This document shows, in pieces, positions 32,291 through 41,400 of a DNA stretch of 46,729 nt. This stretch comes from CAZEFK01 sp964511405. Its GTDB lineage: Bacteria > Pseudomonadota > Alphaproteobacteria > Elsterales > Elsteraceae. The stretch covers positions 1 to 46,729 of the forward strand of contig CAZEFK010000022.1 in the NCBI GenBank assembly GCA_964511405.1, read 5' to 3'. The notes under the pieces are model-generated. The model worked only from the letters and a program-made list of their open reading frames with translations, searched no databases and had not been told where the DNA came from. Position 1 is the stretch's first letter. Every line of letters starts with the position of its first letter. A program made the position numbers and the translations under genes.

Positions 32291-33270
32291 CGCCCAGCAT
32301 GACGCCGACGGCCGCGGCCCTGGACGTCGACGGCCTGTCGGTCGACATGGCGACGCCGGCGGGCCCGGCGCGCATCCTGCGCGACGTCAGCTTCACCATC
32401 CCGCGCGGCCGGATCGTGGGCCTGGTCGGCGAGAGCGGCAGCGGCAAGAGCACGGTGGCGCTGGCGCTGCTCGGCCTGCTGCCGGCCAACGCCGCCGCAC
32501 CCAGGGGCGTCGTCCGGCTGGACGGCACCGACCTGCTGACCTTGCCGCCGGCGGCCATGGCCCGCGTCCGCGGGCGCCGGATCGCCATGGTCTTCCAGGA
32601 CCCGATGACCAGCCTGAACCCGGTGTTCAGCGTCGGCGCCCATCTCGACGACGTGCAGCGCGCCTGCCACCCCGGCCGCCGCCGCGCCGAACGCCGGGCC
32701 CGCGCCGTTGCGGTGCTGGAGCGTGTCGGCATCGCCGATCCGGCGCGGCGCCTGGCCGCCTATCCGCACCAGCTGTCCGGTGGCATGCGCCAGCGGGTCA
32801 TGATCGCCATGGCGCTGCTGGCCGAGCCCGAGCTGCTGATCGCCGACGAGCCGACCTCGGCGCTCGACGTCACGGTCGAAGCGCAGATCGCCCGCCTGCT
32901 CGACGGCCTGCGCCGCGACTTCCGGGGTGCGGTGCTGTTCATCAGCCACAGCCTGGGCCTGGTCGCCGAGCTGTGCGACGAGGTCGTCGTGCTCTATGCC
33001 GGCGCGGTCATGGAGACCGGCCCGGCCGCCGCGGTGCTGCAGTCGCCGCGCCATCCCTATACGCGCGCCCTCCTGAGCTGCGAGATCGACGATGCCGCTG
33101 CGGACGACGCGCCGCTGCCGGCGATCAAGGGCGAGCTGCCGGACCTCACCCGGCCGCCGCCGGGCTGCCCGTTCCAGCCGCGCTGCGCCCTGGCGGTCCC
33201 CGCCTGCGCCAACCCCCAGCTCCTGCGCCCGGTCGATCCCGGCCGGCGCGCCGCCTGCCACCGCGCGTGA
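32287..33270 (+). CDS. Peptide ABC transporter ATP-binding protein, DppD-like
   Basis: 327 residues. Walker A GESGSGKST, signature LSGGMRQRVMIAMAL, Walker B LLIADEPTSALD and the C-terminal oligopeptide-type extension with a Cys pattern (GCPFQPRC, VPACANP, ACHRA) which in homologues binds an iron-sulfur cluster or is structural. The N-terminus MTPSMTP offers two ATGs; 32287 overlaps the DppC stop (ATGA) and is preferred. It powers uptake together with the next ATPase. Confidence 0.93.
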   Translation: MTPSMTPTAAALDVDGLSVDMATPAGPARILRDVSFTIPRGRIVGLVGESGSGKSTVALALLGLLPANAAAPRGVVRLDGTDLLTLPPAAMARVRGRRIAMVFQDPMTSLNPVFSVGAHLDDVQRACHPGRRRAERRARAVAVLERVGIADPARRLAAYPHQLSGGMRQRVMIAMALLAEPELLIADEPTSALDVTVEAQIARLLDGLRRDFRGAVLFISHSLGLVAELCDEVVVLYAGAVMETGPAAAVLQSPRHPYTRALLSCEIDDAAADDAPLPAIKGELPDLTRPPPGCPFQPRCALAVPACANPQLLRPVDPGRRAACHRA

Positions 33271-34208
33271 CCGGGCCGATCGCCGCCGCCCGCGATGTCA
33301 GCGTGGCCTTCGGCGCGCTGACCGCGGTTGCCTGCGTCAGTCTCGAGATCCGCCCGGGCGAGACCCTGGCCCTGGTCGGCGAAAGCGGCAGCGGCAAGAC
33401 CACCCTGGGCAAGGCGCTGCTGGGCCTCTGCCGCCCGGCCGCCGGCCGCGTCGAACTCATGGGCCGCGACCTCGGCATCCTCCGCCGCCGCGACCGGCTG
33501 TGGCTCAGCCGCCAGGCCCAGCTGTTCGCGCAGGATCCGGTCTCCAGCCTCAGCCCGCGCCTGTCGATCCGTCGGCTGCTGGGCGAGCCGCTGGCCATCC
33601 ACGGTCTGCCGCGGCGGCCGGGCTGGGCCCGCATCGAAGCGCTGATGGCACTGATGGGGCTGCCGCCGGCGATCCTGGACCGCTATCCGCACCAGATCAG
33701 CGGCGGCCAGGCACGGCGGGTCGGCATCGCGCGCGCCCTGGTGCTGGACCCGCGCTTCGTGGTCGCCGACGAGCCGACCGCCGGCCTCGACCTGTCGGTC
33801 CAGGGCGACATCCTGAACCTGTTGGTCGACCTGCAGCGGCGCCAGGGCCTGACCTACCTGCTGGTCAGCCACAACCTGGACGTGGTGCGGCGGGTCGCCG
33901 GCCGCACCGCGGTCATGTATCTGGGGCAGATCGTCGAGAGCGGCCCGACGCCGGCGCTGTTCGGACGGCCCGCGCACCCCTACACCCACGCGCTGCTGTC
34001 GGCCCGCCCGCGCATCGACCCGGCCAAGCGCACCGACCGCGTCGTGCTGACCGGCGACATCCCGAGCCCGCTGGCGCCGCCGCCCGGCTGCCGCTTCCAC
34101 ACCCGCTGCCCCCGCGCGCAGCCCCGCTGCGCCGTCGAGGCGCCGACGCCGACCGCGCTCGACGAAGCCCGCTGGGTCGGCTGCCACTACCCGCTGGTCT
34201 CGGCATGA
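33267..34208 (+). CDS. Peptide ABC transporter ATP-binding protein, DppF-like
   Basis: 313 residues from a GTG that overlaps the DppD stop (GTGA). Walker A GESGSGKTT, the QDP-type Q loop (AQDPVSSLSPR), signature ISGGQARRVGIARAL, Walker B FVVADEPTAGLDLS, and the C-terminal Cys motif GCRFHTRCPRAQPRCAVE. This is the second ATPase of the pair and closes the importer operon. The product is slightly shorter than E. coli DppF (334). Its stop is 22 bases from that of the convergent desaturase gene; no clear terminator is visible between them. Confidence 0.92.
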   Translation: MTGPIAAARDVSVAFGALTAVACVSLEIRPGETLALVGESGSGKTTLGKALLGLCRPAAGRVELMGRDLGILRRRDRLWLSRQAQLFAQDPVSSLSPRLSIRRLLGEPLAIHGLPRRPGWARIEALMALMGLPPAILDRYPHQISGGQARRVGIARALVLDPRFVVADEPTAGLDLSVQGDILNLLVDLQRRQGLTYLLVSHNLDVVRRVAGRTAVMYLGQIVESGPTPALFGRPAHPYTHALLSARPRIDPAKRTDRVVLTGDIPSPLAPPPGCRFHTRCPRAQPRCAVEAPTPTALDEARWVGCHYPLVSA

Positions 34209-34230
34209 GGACCACGGAGCTTGGCTCGCG

Positions 34231-35157
34231 CTATCCCACCTGGCGGGTCGCAAGCCGGGCGTCGGGCCCGGTGACCGTGGGATGTGCCGGCAGGTAGTTC
34301 GGCCGCCAGGCGAACCGGCGCAGCAAGGCCACATAGCCCGGAACCAGGAATCCCTGGTTGCGCGCCAGGATGGTCGTCCGGTTGGCGCGATAGAACGCCG
34401 GCAGCCGGTACCACGGCATGGTCGGATCCAGGTGATGGGCGGCATGCAGGTTGTTGTTCAGGAACAGCAGCGCCAGCAGCCCCCGGCTCTCGACGATCGC
34501 GGTGCGCGCCTCGGGCGCCTCGGCCCAGCGATGCTCGTAATAGCTGCGCAGCAGCATCAGGCTGGTGCCGGGATACACGAAGCACAGCAGGTATTCCCCA
34601 GCCGACATATGGCAGACGCCGACGGTCCAGCCGAGCACCGCCACCACGCCCGGCAGATGGCCGAGCCAGGCCCGCCGATGCCGCCGCAGCCGCACCTCCC
34701 GCGCCAGGAATGCCGCGACCGCGATCGCCGGCCCGGCCACGAGGCGCCCGGGCAGCGTGTGGTTGACCCAATGCAGCGCCCGCCGCGCCGGATGCAGCCG
34801 GGCCCATTCCTCGGCCGGGAAGAAGAAGGATTCGGGATCGTCGTAGGGATCGGTCAGCCGGCCGTCATTGTGATGGGTGCGGTGGGTCTGCCGATAGATC
34901 TGGAATGGCAGCCACAGCGCCAGTGGCGGGTAGCCGAGGACCGCCGCCACCGCGCGCCGTCCGCCGGGATGGTCATGGATCAGCTCGTGCTGAAGCGAGC
35001 TGTGCCAGGCGACCAGCCAGCCGCCGAGGATCGGCAGCAGCCAGCCCGGCAGCGCGCCGTGCCACCAGGTGACCGCCAGCCAGCCGCCATAGACCGTCGC
35101 GGCCACCGCCAGCGTCGGCCATTCCCAACTCGATGCCCAAATTTGCCGCGAAGTCAT
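34231..35157 (-). CDS. Membrane fatty acid desaturase family protein
   Basis: 308 residues with four or more hydrophobic segments and all three His boxes: HELIH at 57-61, HRTHH at 92-96 and LHAAHH at about 236-241. These bind the di-iron centre that removes hydrogens from, or hydroxylates, lipid-linked substrates in the inner membrane. The motif spacing resembles the broad FA_desaturase group (beta-carotene hydroxylase/ketolase, alkane hydroxylase and desaturase relatives), so acyl lipid desaturation is the best guess and not certain. The start is 146 bases away from the divergent ornithine cyclodeaminase-like gene. Confidence 0.88.
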   Translation of the reverse strand: MTSRQIWASSWEWPTLAVAATVYGGWLAVTWWHGALPGWLLPILGGWLVAWHSSLQHELIHDHPGGRRAVAAVLGYPPLALWLPFQIYRQTHRTHHNDGRLTDPYDDPESFFFPAEEWARLHPARRALHWVNHTLPGRLVAGPAIAVAAFLAREVRLRRHRRAWLGHLPGVVAVLGWTVGVCHMSAGEYLLCFVYPGTSLMLLRSYYEHRWAEAPEARTAIVESRGLLALLFLNNNLHAAHHLDPTMPWYRLPAFYRANRTTILARNQGFLVPGYVALLRRFAWRPNYLPAHPTVTGPDARLATRQVG

Positions 35158-35302
35158 GACGCCGATGATTTCGCGCGCCGCAGCCGACGTAAGTACGAGG
35201 GATGATGTAGGGGCCGGGATTCGCGCGGGTCATGCTGTCGCGCTTGCCGTCCCCGGCATCCGGCAGGACGATCGCCGGGTGCAGATTCATGGGCGGTGCG
35301 CA

Positions 35303-36304
35303 ATGACCGAGATCCACCTGACCTATCTCAGCGGCCCCGACATCGAGAGCCTGGCCATCACCGACGACGAGATCCTGGAGGCGGTCGCGGCGGGCCTGAG
35401 GGCCCAGGGGCTGGGCCAGACGGTCATCGAGCCCAGGGTCCATCTCCAGCCGGGGGCCGCGTTCAACGGCCATTTCAACGTGCTGCGTGGCTATATCGGG
35501 CCGATGGGCCTGGCCGGGGTCAAGGTGGTCGGCGACTTCGTCGACAACTACAAGCGCGGGCTGCGCTCCGAGATGGGGCTGCTCAACCTGTTCGATCCCG
35601 CGACCGGCACGCCCCTGGCGGTGATCGATGCCTCGGATCTGACCGACATGCGCACCGGCGCCGTCACGGCGATCGGCGCCCGGCATCTCGGCCCGCGCAC
35701 CCCCCGCGTGCTGGGCCATGTCGGCGCGCGCGGTACCGCCTACTGGAACGTCCGGCTGCTCGACCGGCTGTTCGGGTTCGAGGAGATTCGGGTGCACTCG
35801 CGGCGGCCCGAGAGCCGCACGGCGTTCGCCGAGCGCCTGGCCCACGACCTGGGCAAGCCGGTGACCGCCACATCGGATTGGGAAAGCTGCGTGCGCGGCG
35901 CCGACATCGTGGTCGAAGCCTCGCGGCTGGAGCGGCCGACGCCGCTTCTGCGCACGGACTGGATCAAGCCGGGCGCCCTGGTCGTGCCCTACGGCACCAT
36001 GAGCGCGGTCGAGCTCAGCCTGACCGACATCATGGACAAGCTGGTGGTCGACGATTGGGGACAGTGCAAGGGCGGCCCGTTCGGCGCGCTGAGGGCCCAT
36101 GTCGAGGCCGGCAAGCTCAGCGAGGCGACGCTCCATGCCGAGCTCGGCCAGATTGTCGCCGGGCTCAAGCCCGGCCGCGAGCGCGACGACGAAACCATCC
36201 TGCTGTGGCATCGCGGCCTGAGCCTCAGCGACATCGCCCTGGGTGCGGCATTCCTGGCCAAGGCCGAACGGCTGGGGATCGGCCAGCGGTTGCGGTTCGC
36301 CTGA
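35303..36304 (+). CDS. Ornithine cyclodeaminase / mu-crystallin family protein
   Basis: 333 residues. The N-terminal part has FNVLRGYIGPMGLAGVKVVGDF and the family block LAVIDASDLTDMRTGAVTAIGARHL, followed by an NAD(P)-binding Rossmann domain beginning VLGHVGARGTAYWNVRLL; the usual GAGxQA loop is GARGTA here. Family members are ornithine cyclodeaminases, L-arginine or lysine cyclodeaminases, alanine dehydrogenases and ketimine reductases; which applies is open. The ATG at 35303 starts the conserved part; an upstream in-frame ATG at 35156 would add 49 residues of poor composition. It could use amino acids released by the neighbouring importer and peptidases. Confidence 0.85.
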   Translation: MTEIHLTYLSGPDIESLAITDDEILEAVAAGLRAQGLGQTVIEPRVHLQPGAAFNGHFNVLRGYIGPMGLAGVKVVGDFVDNYKRGLRSEMGLLNLFDPATGTPLAVIDASDLTDMRTGAVTAIGARHLGPRTPRVLGHVGARGTAYWNVRLLDRLFGFEEIRVHSRRPESRTAFAERLAHDLGKPVTATSDWESCVRGADIVVEASRLERPTPLLRTDWIKPGALVVPYGTMSAVELSLTDIMDKLVVDDWGQCKGGPFGALRAHVEAGKLSEATLHAELGQIVAGLKPGRERDDETILLWHRGLSLSDIALGAAFLAKAERLGIGQRLRFA

Positions 36305-36362
36305 GCGGCTGCGCGCTAAGGGTCCCTTCATGGTTTCGACCGATGCTCTCCGCGGCTTTAAA

Positions 36363-36368
36363 TAGAAT
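36363..36368 (+). promoter_or_regulatory. -10 box of a possibly leaderless GGDEF-EAL gene
   Basis: TAGAAT ends five bases before the ATG at 36374 in a small AT-rich patch (CTTTAAATAGAATTTGTC). A start about seven bases after the box would fall on the ATG itself, so the message could lack a leader. No Shine-Dalgarno is visible upstream and no good -35 box. Confidence 0.35.
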
Positions 36369-36373
36369 TTGTC

Positions 36374-38362
36374 ATGGCTTCGGCACACATCCTGCTGCAC
36401 CAGCCAGAGCATCCCGCTTCGCGCCCCGCCGCCCTCTCCCGGCGATGGCGATGGCTTCGCTTCGGACTCGCCGGCATCGCCGCCGCCATTGCCGCCGGGG
36501 CGGTCGGGGCGGCAGCGCTGGCGATGCGGCACTCGGGCGATACCGGACCATCGACGCTGGCGCTCGGCGCAATCGGGCTGGGCGGGCTGCTCGCTGCGGG
36601 TCTCCTGGCCCTCGTCGTCCGTCTGCTGCCACGCCAAGCCGATACGGGCCACGGCAACGCCGCGGCGGCCGCGGCACTCGCCGCGCTGTCCGACAACGGC
36701 CTGGTGATCGCCGACCGCGGCGGCCGGATCACCTGGGCCAACCCGGGCTTCGCCCGGCTCGGCGGCGAGGCCGCGGTGGCCCTGGCCGGGCGCGACATCG
36801 TCGCCAGCCTAGCCGCGCTGACTACCGACGGGGCGGCCAAGGCGGCGCTGCGCCGGGGCTTCGCCAGCGGCCGACCGTTCGTGGCGGAGCTCAGGGTCGG
36901 CAGCGCCGACGGCAACCGCTGGCTGACCGCCCAGGTCCGGCCGGTGCGCGATGCCGACGACCAGCCGGCCGGCCATGTCGCCCAGCTGATCGACTTGACC
37001 GACCAGCGCCAGGCCGACGCCGCCGTGCTGGCGCTGTCGATGACCGACCGGCTGACCGGGCTGCTGACGCGGCAAGGCCTGGTGGCCCAGCTCGACGACC
37101 TGATCGCGCGCACACCGCCCGGCCAGGACCTGCCCGGCGTGGTGGTGTTCAACCTCGACCGCTTCCGGATGCTCAAGAGCAGCCTGGGCGAGCAGCCGAC
37201 CGACCAGCTGCTGATCGACATCGGCGAACGCGTGCGGCAGCTGATCGGCCCCGGCGACGTGATCGCCCGGGTCGGCGGCGACGAGTTCGCGGTGGCGCTG
37301 GCCGCGTCGCCCGATGCCGAGCCGACCGACGCGCGGGTCGGGCGCATCGCGGAGGGCCTGCGCCAGGGCTTCGACGTCGACGGCCGCGAGATTCTGCTGT
37401 CGGCCAGCCTGGGCGTGATGCCGCCCGAAACTCCGGTGCGCGCGGCCCGCGACCTGCTGCACAACGCCGAAATCGCGGTGTTCGAGGCCAAGGCCTCGGG
37501 CGGCGACACGCGCGTCCTGTTCGACGACGCGATGCGCCGCCGCCTGCTGGACCGCCAGGAGCTCTATGCCGACCTGCGCCGGGCGATCTACTACCGGGGC
37601 GACCTGTGGGTCGCCTATCAGCCGGTCATCGACCTGCGCACCGGCCGGCTGGCCGGGTTCGAGGCCCTGGTCCGCTGGAACCACCCGACCCGTGGCCCGC
37701 TGCCGCCGATCGACTTCGTCTCCATCGCCGAGTCGACCGGGCTCATCGTGCCGCTCGGCAACTTCGTGCTGATCGAGGCCTGCCGGCAGCTGGTGCGCTG
37801 GCAGAAGGCCTATCGGTCGGCCGGCGACCTGTTCATCGGGGTCAACCTGTCGCCGTTCCAGTTGACGGCCCGCAATGCCCGCCTGGCGACGTGGGTCCAG
37901 GGCGTGATCGACCTGACCCGGGTCGACCCGCGCAATCTGAAGATCGAAGTCACGGAAAGCGGCCTCATGGAGAACTTCGAGCTGGCGCTCGACCTGCTCC
38001 ATGACCTCAAGCGCATGGGCCTGCGCATCGCGATCGACGATTTCGGCACCGGCTACTCGTCCTTGAGCAACCTGCACCGGCTGCCCGCGGACAGCCTGAA
38101 GATCGACCGTTCCTTCGTCAGCGCCATGTCCCGCCAGGGCGGCGGCGAGGAGATCGTGCGCACCATCGTCGAACTCGCCCGCATCCTGTCGCTCCAGGTC
38201 ATCGCCGAAGGCGTGGAGACCGAGGACCATGTCGACGTGCTGCGCCGGCTGGGCTGCGAATACGCCCAGGGCTATCTCTATTCGCGACCGCTGCCGCCGG
38301 ACGCCGCGGAAGCCTTCATCGCGCGCTTCGAGGCCGAGCCGATGGCGGCGTCGGCGAACTGA
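36374..38362 (+). CDS. PAS-GGDEF-EAL cyclic-di-GMP protein, membrane-bound
   Basis: 662 residues. Two N-terminal membrane segments (about 28-50 and 62-84), a PAS-like domain (about 98-210), a diguanylate cyclase domain with intact GGDEF at 301-305 (VGGDEFAVAL), and a phosphodiesterase domain with EAL at 430-432 (GFEALVRW), ESGLMEN, DDFGTGYSS and EGVETEDH. Both catalytic sites look complete, so it may make or degrade c-di-GMP according to signal. No ribosome site is seen before the ATG; see the leaderless candidate. The gene converges on the GNAT gene with three bases between stops. Confidence 0.93.
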   Translation: MASAHILLHQPEHPASRPAALSRRWRWLRFGLAGIAAAIAAGAVGAAALAMRHSGDTGPSTLALGAIGLGGLLAAGLLALVVRLLPRQADTGHGNAAAAAALAALSDNGLVIADRGGRITWANPGFARLGGEAAVALAGRDIVASLAALTTDGAAKAALRRGFASGRPFVAELRVGSADGNRWLTAQVRPVRDADDQPAGHVAQLIDLTDQRQADAAVLALSMTDRLTGLLTRQGLVAQLDDLIARTPPGQDLPGVVVFNLDRFRMLKSSLGEQPTDQLLIDIGERVRQLIGPGDVIARVGGDEFAVALAASPDAEPTDARVGRIAEGLRQGFDVDGREILLSASLGVMPPETPVRAARDLLHNAEIAVFEAKASGGDTRVLFDDAMRRRLLDRQELYADLRRAIYYRGDLWVAYQPVIDLRTGRLAGFEALVRWNHPTRGPLPPIDFVSIAESTGLIVPLGNFVLIEACRQLVRWQKAYRSAGDLFIGVNLSPFQLTARNARLATWVQGVIDLTRVDPRNLKIEVTESGLMENFELALDLLHDLKRMGLRIAIDDFGTGYSSLSNLHRLPADSLKIDRSFVSAMSRQGGGEEIVRTIVELARILSLQVIAEGVETEDHVDVLRRLGCEYAQGYLYSRPLPPDAAEAFIARFEAEPMAASAN

Positions 38363-38365
38363 CGG

Positions 38366-38833
38366 CTACTCCAGGCTCAGCTTCATGCCGACATGGCTGG
38401 CGACGAAGCCCAGCCGCTCGTAGAAGCGGTGGGCGTCGGCGCGGCTGCGGTCGGTGGTCAGTTGCACCAGCTTGGCCCCGGCCGCGCGGGCATGCTCGAC
38501 CGCATGGGCGACCAAGCCCTCGCCGATCTTGTGGCCGCGCCGGTCGGCGCGCACCCGCACCGATTCGATCTGGCCGCGCAGCGCCCCCTGGCGCGACAGG
38601 CCGGGAATCAGCGTCAACTGCAGACAGCCGACCACCTCCCCGCCCTGCTCGGCCACGATCAGCGTGTTGTCCGGGCTGGCCGCAACCGCGGCGAAGGCCT
38701 GGGCGTAGCCGGGCGGCAGCGGCTCGGCGACGGTCTCGCGCCCGCGGCCCAACGGATCGTCGGCCAGCATGCGCACGATCGCGGTCAGGTCGGCTGCCAC
38801 AGCCGGGCGAAAGCGAACATCGGTGTCGGGCAT
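38366..38833 (-). CDS. GNAT family N-acetyltransferase
   Basis: 155 residues. The acetyl-CoA loop appears as RVRADRRGHKIGEGLVAHA (R/Q-x-x-G-x-G/A type, here RRGHKIG), followed by LVQLTTDRSRADAHRFYERLGF, the normal ending of this family. The start at 38833 is favoured over 38851 because GGAGAG precedes it. It lies downstream of the MscS gene on the same strand with a 28-base gap, so they are likely cotranscribed. The acetylated substrate is unknown. Confidence 0.9.
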   Translation of the reverse strand: MPDTDVRFRPAVAADLTAIVRMLADDPLGRGRETVAEPLPPGYAQAFAAVAASPDNTLIVAEQGGEVVGCLQLTLIPGLSRQGALRGQIESVRVRADRRGHKIGEGLVAHAVEHARAAGAKLVQLTTDRSRADAHRFYERLGFVASHVGMKLSLE

Positions 38834-38861
38834 CGAGGGCTCTCCGTCCATCGGTCCGGGG

Positions 38862-41144
38862 TCAGTCGGCCCGCGCCGCCACCGGCGCGACCGCAGGCGG
38901 CGAGATCGGCATGGTCGCCGGCGGCACACCATCCATGGAAAATGCCGGAATCGTGACCATCGCCGGCGGCGGCCGCCAGACCCCGGCCTCGGTCAGCCGG
39001 GCCTCGATGCGCTGGTTGAAGGCCCGGCTGATCGACCACTGCTTGCCCGCCAGGGTCTTGACCCGGGCCCGGACCACCACCTGGCCGCCTTCGAAGCGGT
39101 CGATGCCCATCACCTCCAGCGGCGCCAGCATCATCGCGGCCAGCTCGGGATCGGCGCGGATCTCGGCGTCGATCGCGGCCAGGGCCGCGACCACGGCATC
39201 GACGCTGCGACCGATGTCGATCGCCACGTCGAACACCGCAAAGCTGTAGTCCTTGGTCATGTTGAGCACGGTCGAGACCGCGCTGAACGGCACGGTCAGG
39301 AGATTGCCGCGCAGGTCGCGCAGCTTGATCGAGCGGATGTTGAGCGCCTCGACCACGCCCGATTTGCCCGACACCTCGACGACGTCGCCGATCCGGATGG
39401 CATCCTCGAACAGGATGAACAGGCCGGTGATGACGTCGCGCACCAGGGTCTGGGCGCCGAAGCCGATGGCCAAACCGACCACCCCGGCGCCGGCCAGCAG
39501 CGGCTGGATGTTGATGCCGAGTTCGGACAGCACCACCAGGGCCACTACGATGATCTCGACGATCAGCAGGGCGTTGCGCAGCAGCGGCAGCAGCGTGCGC
39601 ACCCGCGGCGAGCGCGGCAGCGGATTGCCGCGGGCATCGGTTTCGGTCAGGAACCGCTCGATCAGCGCCGATACCACCTCCCAGACCAGGGTGGCGAGGG
39701 CCGCCACGACCATCAGCGTGATCACCATCGACAGCAGCCGACGGCCGGCCTCGCTGCCGATCCACGCGACCGTGTCGATGCCCCAGACCTGCAGCAGCAG
39801 CAGGCCGGTGGCGAGCGTCAGGAAGCCGCGCACCACGCCGCGGATCAGCGGCAGGTACCGGTTCGCCTGCGCCTGCACCAGCGGCGCCTCCTGCGCCATC
39901 TCCTCGGCCACCAGCACCCCATAGGCGATCGCCCGCTCGAGGCCGAGCGCGACCGCGCGCGACGCCACCAGCAGCAGCACCGACAGGAAGGTGACGCGCA
40001 GCAGGTACTGGAAGCCGCCCGCGATGCCCACCGACCACACGAAATAAGCCGCGATCAGATAGACGATCATCACCACATGCCAGACGTCGGCCACGCGCCG
40101 GCCGAACTGGCGCCACGCCGCCGGCACGGCCACCGATTCCTCGCCGGTCCGCCGGTGCAGCCAGGCGCGCACCGGCGCCCGGCTCTTCAGCACGAAGCGG
40201 ACGGCGAGCGCGACCACGACCAGCCCCAGGACGCGCTGCAGCAGCGCGAAGGCCGGGTAGCTCAGGCCGAGCAGATAGAGCGCCTGGATCAGGAACGTGC
40301 CGTACACCGGGACGCTGACCAGCCGGCGCACCCAAACCCACAGGAAGGTCGCAGCACCGGCGCCGATCGGCAGCAGCCGGGCGTCGTCGTTCTTGGGCGC
40401 CAGCGCCACCTTGGCCGCGATCAGGATCAGCCGCGCCAGCACGAAGGCGTTGATCAGCGCCAGCGCCGTCAGGCGCGTGATGAAGTCGGGCTCGACCAGC
40501 GCCAGCACCACATAGGCGACCCAGGCGAAGCCGCCAACCGACAGCGCCTCGATCACGGCAATGAGCGCCAGCGTCGAGGCCCGGCCGGCCCAGCCCGAGG
40601 CATGCCAGCGATCGACCCGCCGGCTGAGCGGCCGCAGCGCCAGCTTGGCCGCCCGCTCGGCCAGCAGGCCGCCGGCCAGGACCGCGCCCAGCTTCCACAG
40701 CACCGCCACCCAGCGCTGGAGCTCGGCGGGATCGCCGAGCCGCGCCGCCATCTGCCCGGCCAGCGCCGGCATGGCGGTCAGCGCGACCGCCAGGTTGCCA
40801 AGGCCGTCCGACACGGCCGCGACGGTGTCGGCCAGCTCGACCAGCACGCTGCCGACGAGCCCGACCGGGGTCGGCGGCGCCGCCGCCTGGGTGGCCTTGC
40901 GGGCATCGATCAGCGCCTCGAGCTGGTTGGCGAAGGCGGTCCGCTGGGCGTCGTCCTTCAACAGCGCCAACACGCGCTCGGCCTCGTCCGGCGCAAGCGC
41001 GACCGGGTCGGGCCGGCTCGCCGCCGGCATCGCGGCCGGCACCAGCGGCACCGACGGGGGCGCCGGCGGGGGCGCCGGCAGCGGTGCGGCGGCCAGGCAG
41101 AACGGCACGAGCAGCAGAACCAGTCGCAGCCAACGAACGGACAT
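38862..41144 (-). CDS. Large MscS family mechanosensitive channel
   Basis: 760 residues. A signal-like N-terminus (MSVRWLRLVLLLVPFCLAAA) and a Pro-rich stretch precede a region of about eight to ten hydrophobic segments (about 195-540). The pore helix and beta domain of MscS follow: ELGINIQPLLAGAGVVGLAIGFGAQTLVRD, then FILFEDAIRIGDVV, IRSIKLRDLRGNLLTVPFS. The extra membrane segments make it an MscK/YbdG/Ynai-like long form rather than the 286-residue MscS. It would release solutes on hypo-osmotic shock. The start at 41144 has GAGG eight bases upstream; the longer upstream frame is low-quality. A hairpin (CGGCAG-N5-CTGCCG, 41199-41215) lies in its leader. Confidence 0.92.
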   Translation of the reverse strand: MSVRWLRLVLLLVPFCLAAAPLPAPPPAPPSVPLVPAAMPAASRPDPVALAPDEAERVLALLKDDAQRTAFANQLEALIDARKATQAAAPPTPVGLVGSVLVELADTVAAVSDGLGNLAVALTAMPALAGQMAARLGDPAELQRWVAVLWKLGAVLAGGLLAERAAKLALRPLSRRVDRWHASGWAGRASTLALIAVIEALSVGGFAWVAYVVLALVEPDFITRLTALALINAFVLARLILIAAKVALAPKNDDARLLPIGAGAATFLWVWVRRLVSVPVYGTFLIQALYLLGLSYPAFALLQRVLGLVVVALAVRFVLKSRAPVRAWLHRRTGEESVAVPAAWRQFGRRVADVWHVVMIVYLIAAYFVWSVGIAGGFQYLLRVTFLSVLLLVASRAVALGLERAIAYGVLVAEEMAQEAPLVQAQANRYLPLIRGVVRGFLTLATGLLLLQVWGIDTVAWIGSEAGRRLLSMVITLMVVAALATLVWEVVSALIERFLTETDARGNPLPRSPRVRTLLPLLRNALLIVEIIVVALVVLSELGINIQPLLAGAGVVGLAIGFGAQTLVRDVITGLFILFEDAIRIGDVVEVSGKSGVVEALNIRSIKLRDLRGNLLTVPFSAVSTVLNMTKDYSFAVFDVAIDIGRSVDAVVAALAAIDAEIRADPELAAMMLAPLEVMGIDRFEGGQVVVRARVKTLAGKQWSISRAFNQRIEARLTEAGVWRPPPAMVTIPAFSMDGVPPATMPISPPAVAPVAARAD

Positions 41145-41400
41145 CCAGATGCCTCTTTGGCGATTGCTCTCGACGCTTGTGGTAGCCCCTCGGCGCCACG
41201 GCAGCCAGCCTGCCGCGCCCGAATCACGATGTTGCTTCGATGCCACAGTCCGAATGGAAGTGGCGAAGCCACCGACGGATGGATGTTTGCGAGGATCCTG
41301 ACAATATCTTAGGAGCGTTGCTGGGGGACCGGCTCGGAAGGTCGCTGCCGGCGCGGCGGCGCGCCGGGCGGCCCGGCCTACCATCGGACGAGGACGATCC

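Noticed and set aside
38769..41312. Plus-strand frame opposite the MscS gene
   Set aside because: Low-complexity His/Gln/Arg translation typical of antisense frames; MscS signature is clear on the minus strand.
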